DNA from: JBBTYG01 sp964483045
GTDB taxonomy: Bacteria; Patescibacteriota; Minisyncoccia; UBA6257; 2-01-FULL-56-20
Length of the DNA stretch: 7,001 nt
Direction of reading: 5' to 3'
Assembly: GCA_964483045.1 (NCBI GenBank)
Contig: CAYZZK010000051.1
Location: forward strand, 1 to 7,001
Numbering within the stretch: position 1 is the first letter of the stretch; every line of letters begins with the position of its first letter. Below are positions 6,239 to 7,001 of the stretch, in pieces. The notes below the pieces were generated by a model. That model saw nothing but the letters and a program-made list of their open reading frames with translations, did no database searches and was not told the origin of the DNA. The position numbers and the translations under genes are program-made.

Positions 6239-6970
6239 ATGAATCGCCAAAAAGGGTTTTCGCAGATTGCGATAATACTAATTGCCATAGGAGTGCTTGC
6301 GTTAGGCGCCGGTATTTTTTATTTCTCGCAAAAATCCCCGGCGCAGAATGCTCCGGGAGAGCTAGAGCAGCAAGCCAAAACGCCACCGGTTTCGTCCACC
6401 GCCCCGATAACTTCGCCGTCCTCCTCGACCTCGCCCGCGAAACAACCCGCGCCGGCACAAAACGCCGCATCCAAAACATTTACAGACAATACGTTCGGCT
6501 TCACATTCAATTATCCGTCGATACTCACGGTCTACGTTTTGAACTCCACATCGACCGGAAAACTGGAACCGCAGGGCGGCGCGCTGTATCTAAACACCAC
6601 GCCACCGGCGAGTCCACTGTACGCGCATCCCCCCTTTCTTACCGTTGTCGTGCGAGTAATGAAACCGGGCCAGAGCTACGCCGACGGCTCCGCCACCCGC
6701 GAGGAGCTTACTCGCCTTATCCAAGATTTCAAAGATTCTTTTGAAGTTACATATAAGACGATCCCAGTCGCGGGCTACCAGATTCAAGAGGGCACACTCG
6801 TCAGCACTAAAGATTCGCTGCCGGAAGTGATAAAGGGGCAAAAAACGTTTGCCATTTTTATCGCCCGACACGGCATTCTCTATCAGTTCAGCACCGTACA
6901 GGATATAAAACGGGGCGTGACGGAAGCGGTTTTCGATAGGATGGTCGCTTCGCTCGCCTTCTCGAAATAG
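6239..6970 (+). CDS. Membrane-anchored protein with Pro/Ser/Thr linker and FGFTFNYP domain
   Basis: Function unknown. The 243-residue product begins MNRQKGFSQIAIILIAIGVL: a short basic head and one hydrophobic segment (about 8-29), reminiscent of type IV pilin leaders (KGFS before the hydrophobic stretch) but lacking the usual Glu at position 5 after it. A linker rich in Pro, Ser, Thr, Ala and Gln follows (32-79). The C-terminal domain opens with TFTDNTFGFTFNYP (80-93), the same pattern as TYRNEKYGFEFRYP in the protein at 2705-3781, and continues with alternating hydrophobic stretches (FLTVVVRVM, TFAIFIARHGILYQFSTV) typical of a small beta-rich fold, ending in a helix-like DRMVASLAFSK. There are no cysteines. 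It is transcribed away from the DUF763 gene across a 96-base region. I infer an outward-facing domain on a single anchor. Confidence 0.85.
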   Translation: MNRQKGFSQIAIILIAIGVLALGAGIFYFSQKSPAQNAPGELEQQAKTPPVSSTAPITSPSSSTSPAKQPAPAQNAASKTFTDNTFGFTFNYPSILTVYVLNSTSTGKLEPQGGALYLNTTPPASPLYAHPPFLTVVVRVMKPGQSYADGSATREELTRLIQDFKDSFEVTYKTIPVAGYQIQEGTLVSTKDSLPEVIKGQKTFAIFIARHGILYQFSTVQDIKRGVTEAVFDRMVASLAFSK

Positions 6971-6982
6971 CTTGTCATTGGC

Positions 6983-6988
6983 TAGAAT
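6983..6988 (+). promoter_or_regulatory. Possible -10 element for a gene beyond the window
   Basis: TAGAATCA (6983-6990) repeats the eight bases found at 6227-6234 before the gene at 6239. TTGTCA (6972-6977) lies upstream but only 5 bases away, too close for a normal -35. No start codon follows before the window ends, so the assignment is tentative. Confidence 0.2.
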
Positions 6989-7001
6989 CAAACTCCCTGC
7001 G

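Noticed and set aside
6239..6326. Type IV pilin identity for the gene at 6239
   Set aside because: KGFS before a hydrophobic stretch is suggestive, but the conserved Glu5 is missing (the stretch reads FSQIAIILIA), and the rest of the protein is a linker plus a YGF-type domain.

Overview
The window most likely comes from a Patescibacteria (CPR) genome, probably of the Parcubacteria type. This is inferred from gene style and not from a marker gene. The signs are tightly packed genes, a Tgt with an unusual insertion after its first active-site loop, two small membrane-anchored proteins with the '(Y/F)GF-x-(F/V)' motif common in that group, and a DUF763 gene. Base composition is near 50% GC by eye. 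TGA is used as a stop (tgt, the DUF763 gene), so this is not one of the CPR lineages that recode TGA as glycine.

Layout. From 1 to 332 (minus) is the 5' part of an unrecognised gene that runs off the left edge. From 372 to 2578 (minus) is a two-gene queuosine operon, tgt then queA, joined by a 4-base ATGA overlap. From 2705 to 6142 (minus) there are three genes in transcription order: a DUF763 protein, the Y-family polymerase dinB, and a membrane-anchored protein with an internally duplicated motif. At 6239 a divergent plus-strand gene encodes a second membrane-anchored protein of similar design and ends at 6970. The last 31 bases hold only a possible promoter for a gene beyond the window. 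No tRNA, rRNA, CRISPR array, insertion sequence or clear intrinsic terminator was found. No gene-free stretch is longer than 126 bases.

How the genes work together. Tgt exchanges guanine-34 of GUN-anticodon tRNAs for preQ1, and QueA then adds the ribosyl-derived ring from S-adenosylmethionine to give epoxyqueuosine; the final reductase and the preQ1 synthesis genes are not here. DinB is a translesion polymerase. The DUF763 protein upstream of it has no known function but carries a helix-hairpin-helix-like segment, so a DNA-repair link is a reasonable guess. The two membrane-anchored proteins have unknown roles.

The most interesting signal is regulatory. Three genes (starts 3781, 6142 and 6239) have a TANNNT -10-like hexamer exactly 6 bases before the ATG and no convincing Shine-Dalgarno sequence, which predicts leaderless mRNAs. 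tgt has a similar element 9 bases before its ATG. queA, inside an operon, has a recognisable Shine-Dalgarno instead.
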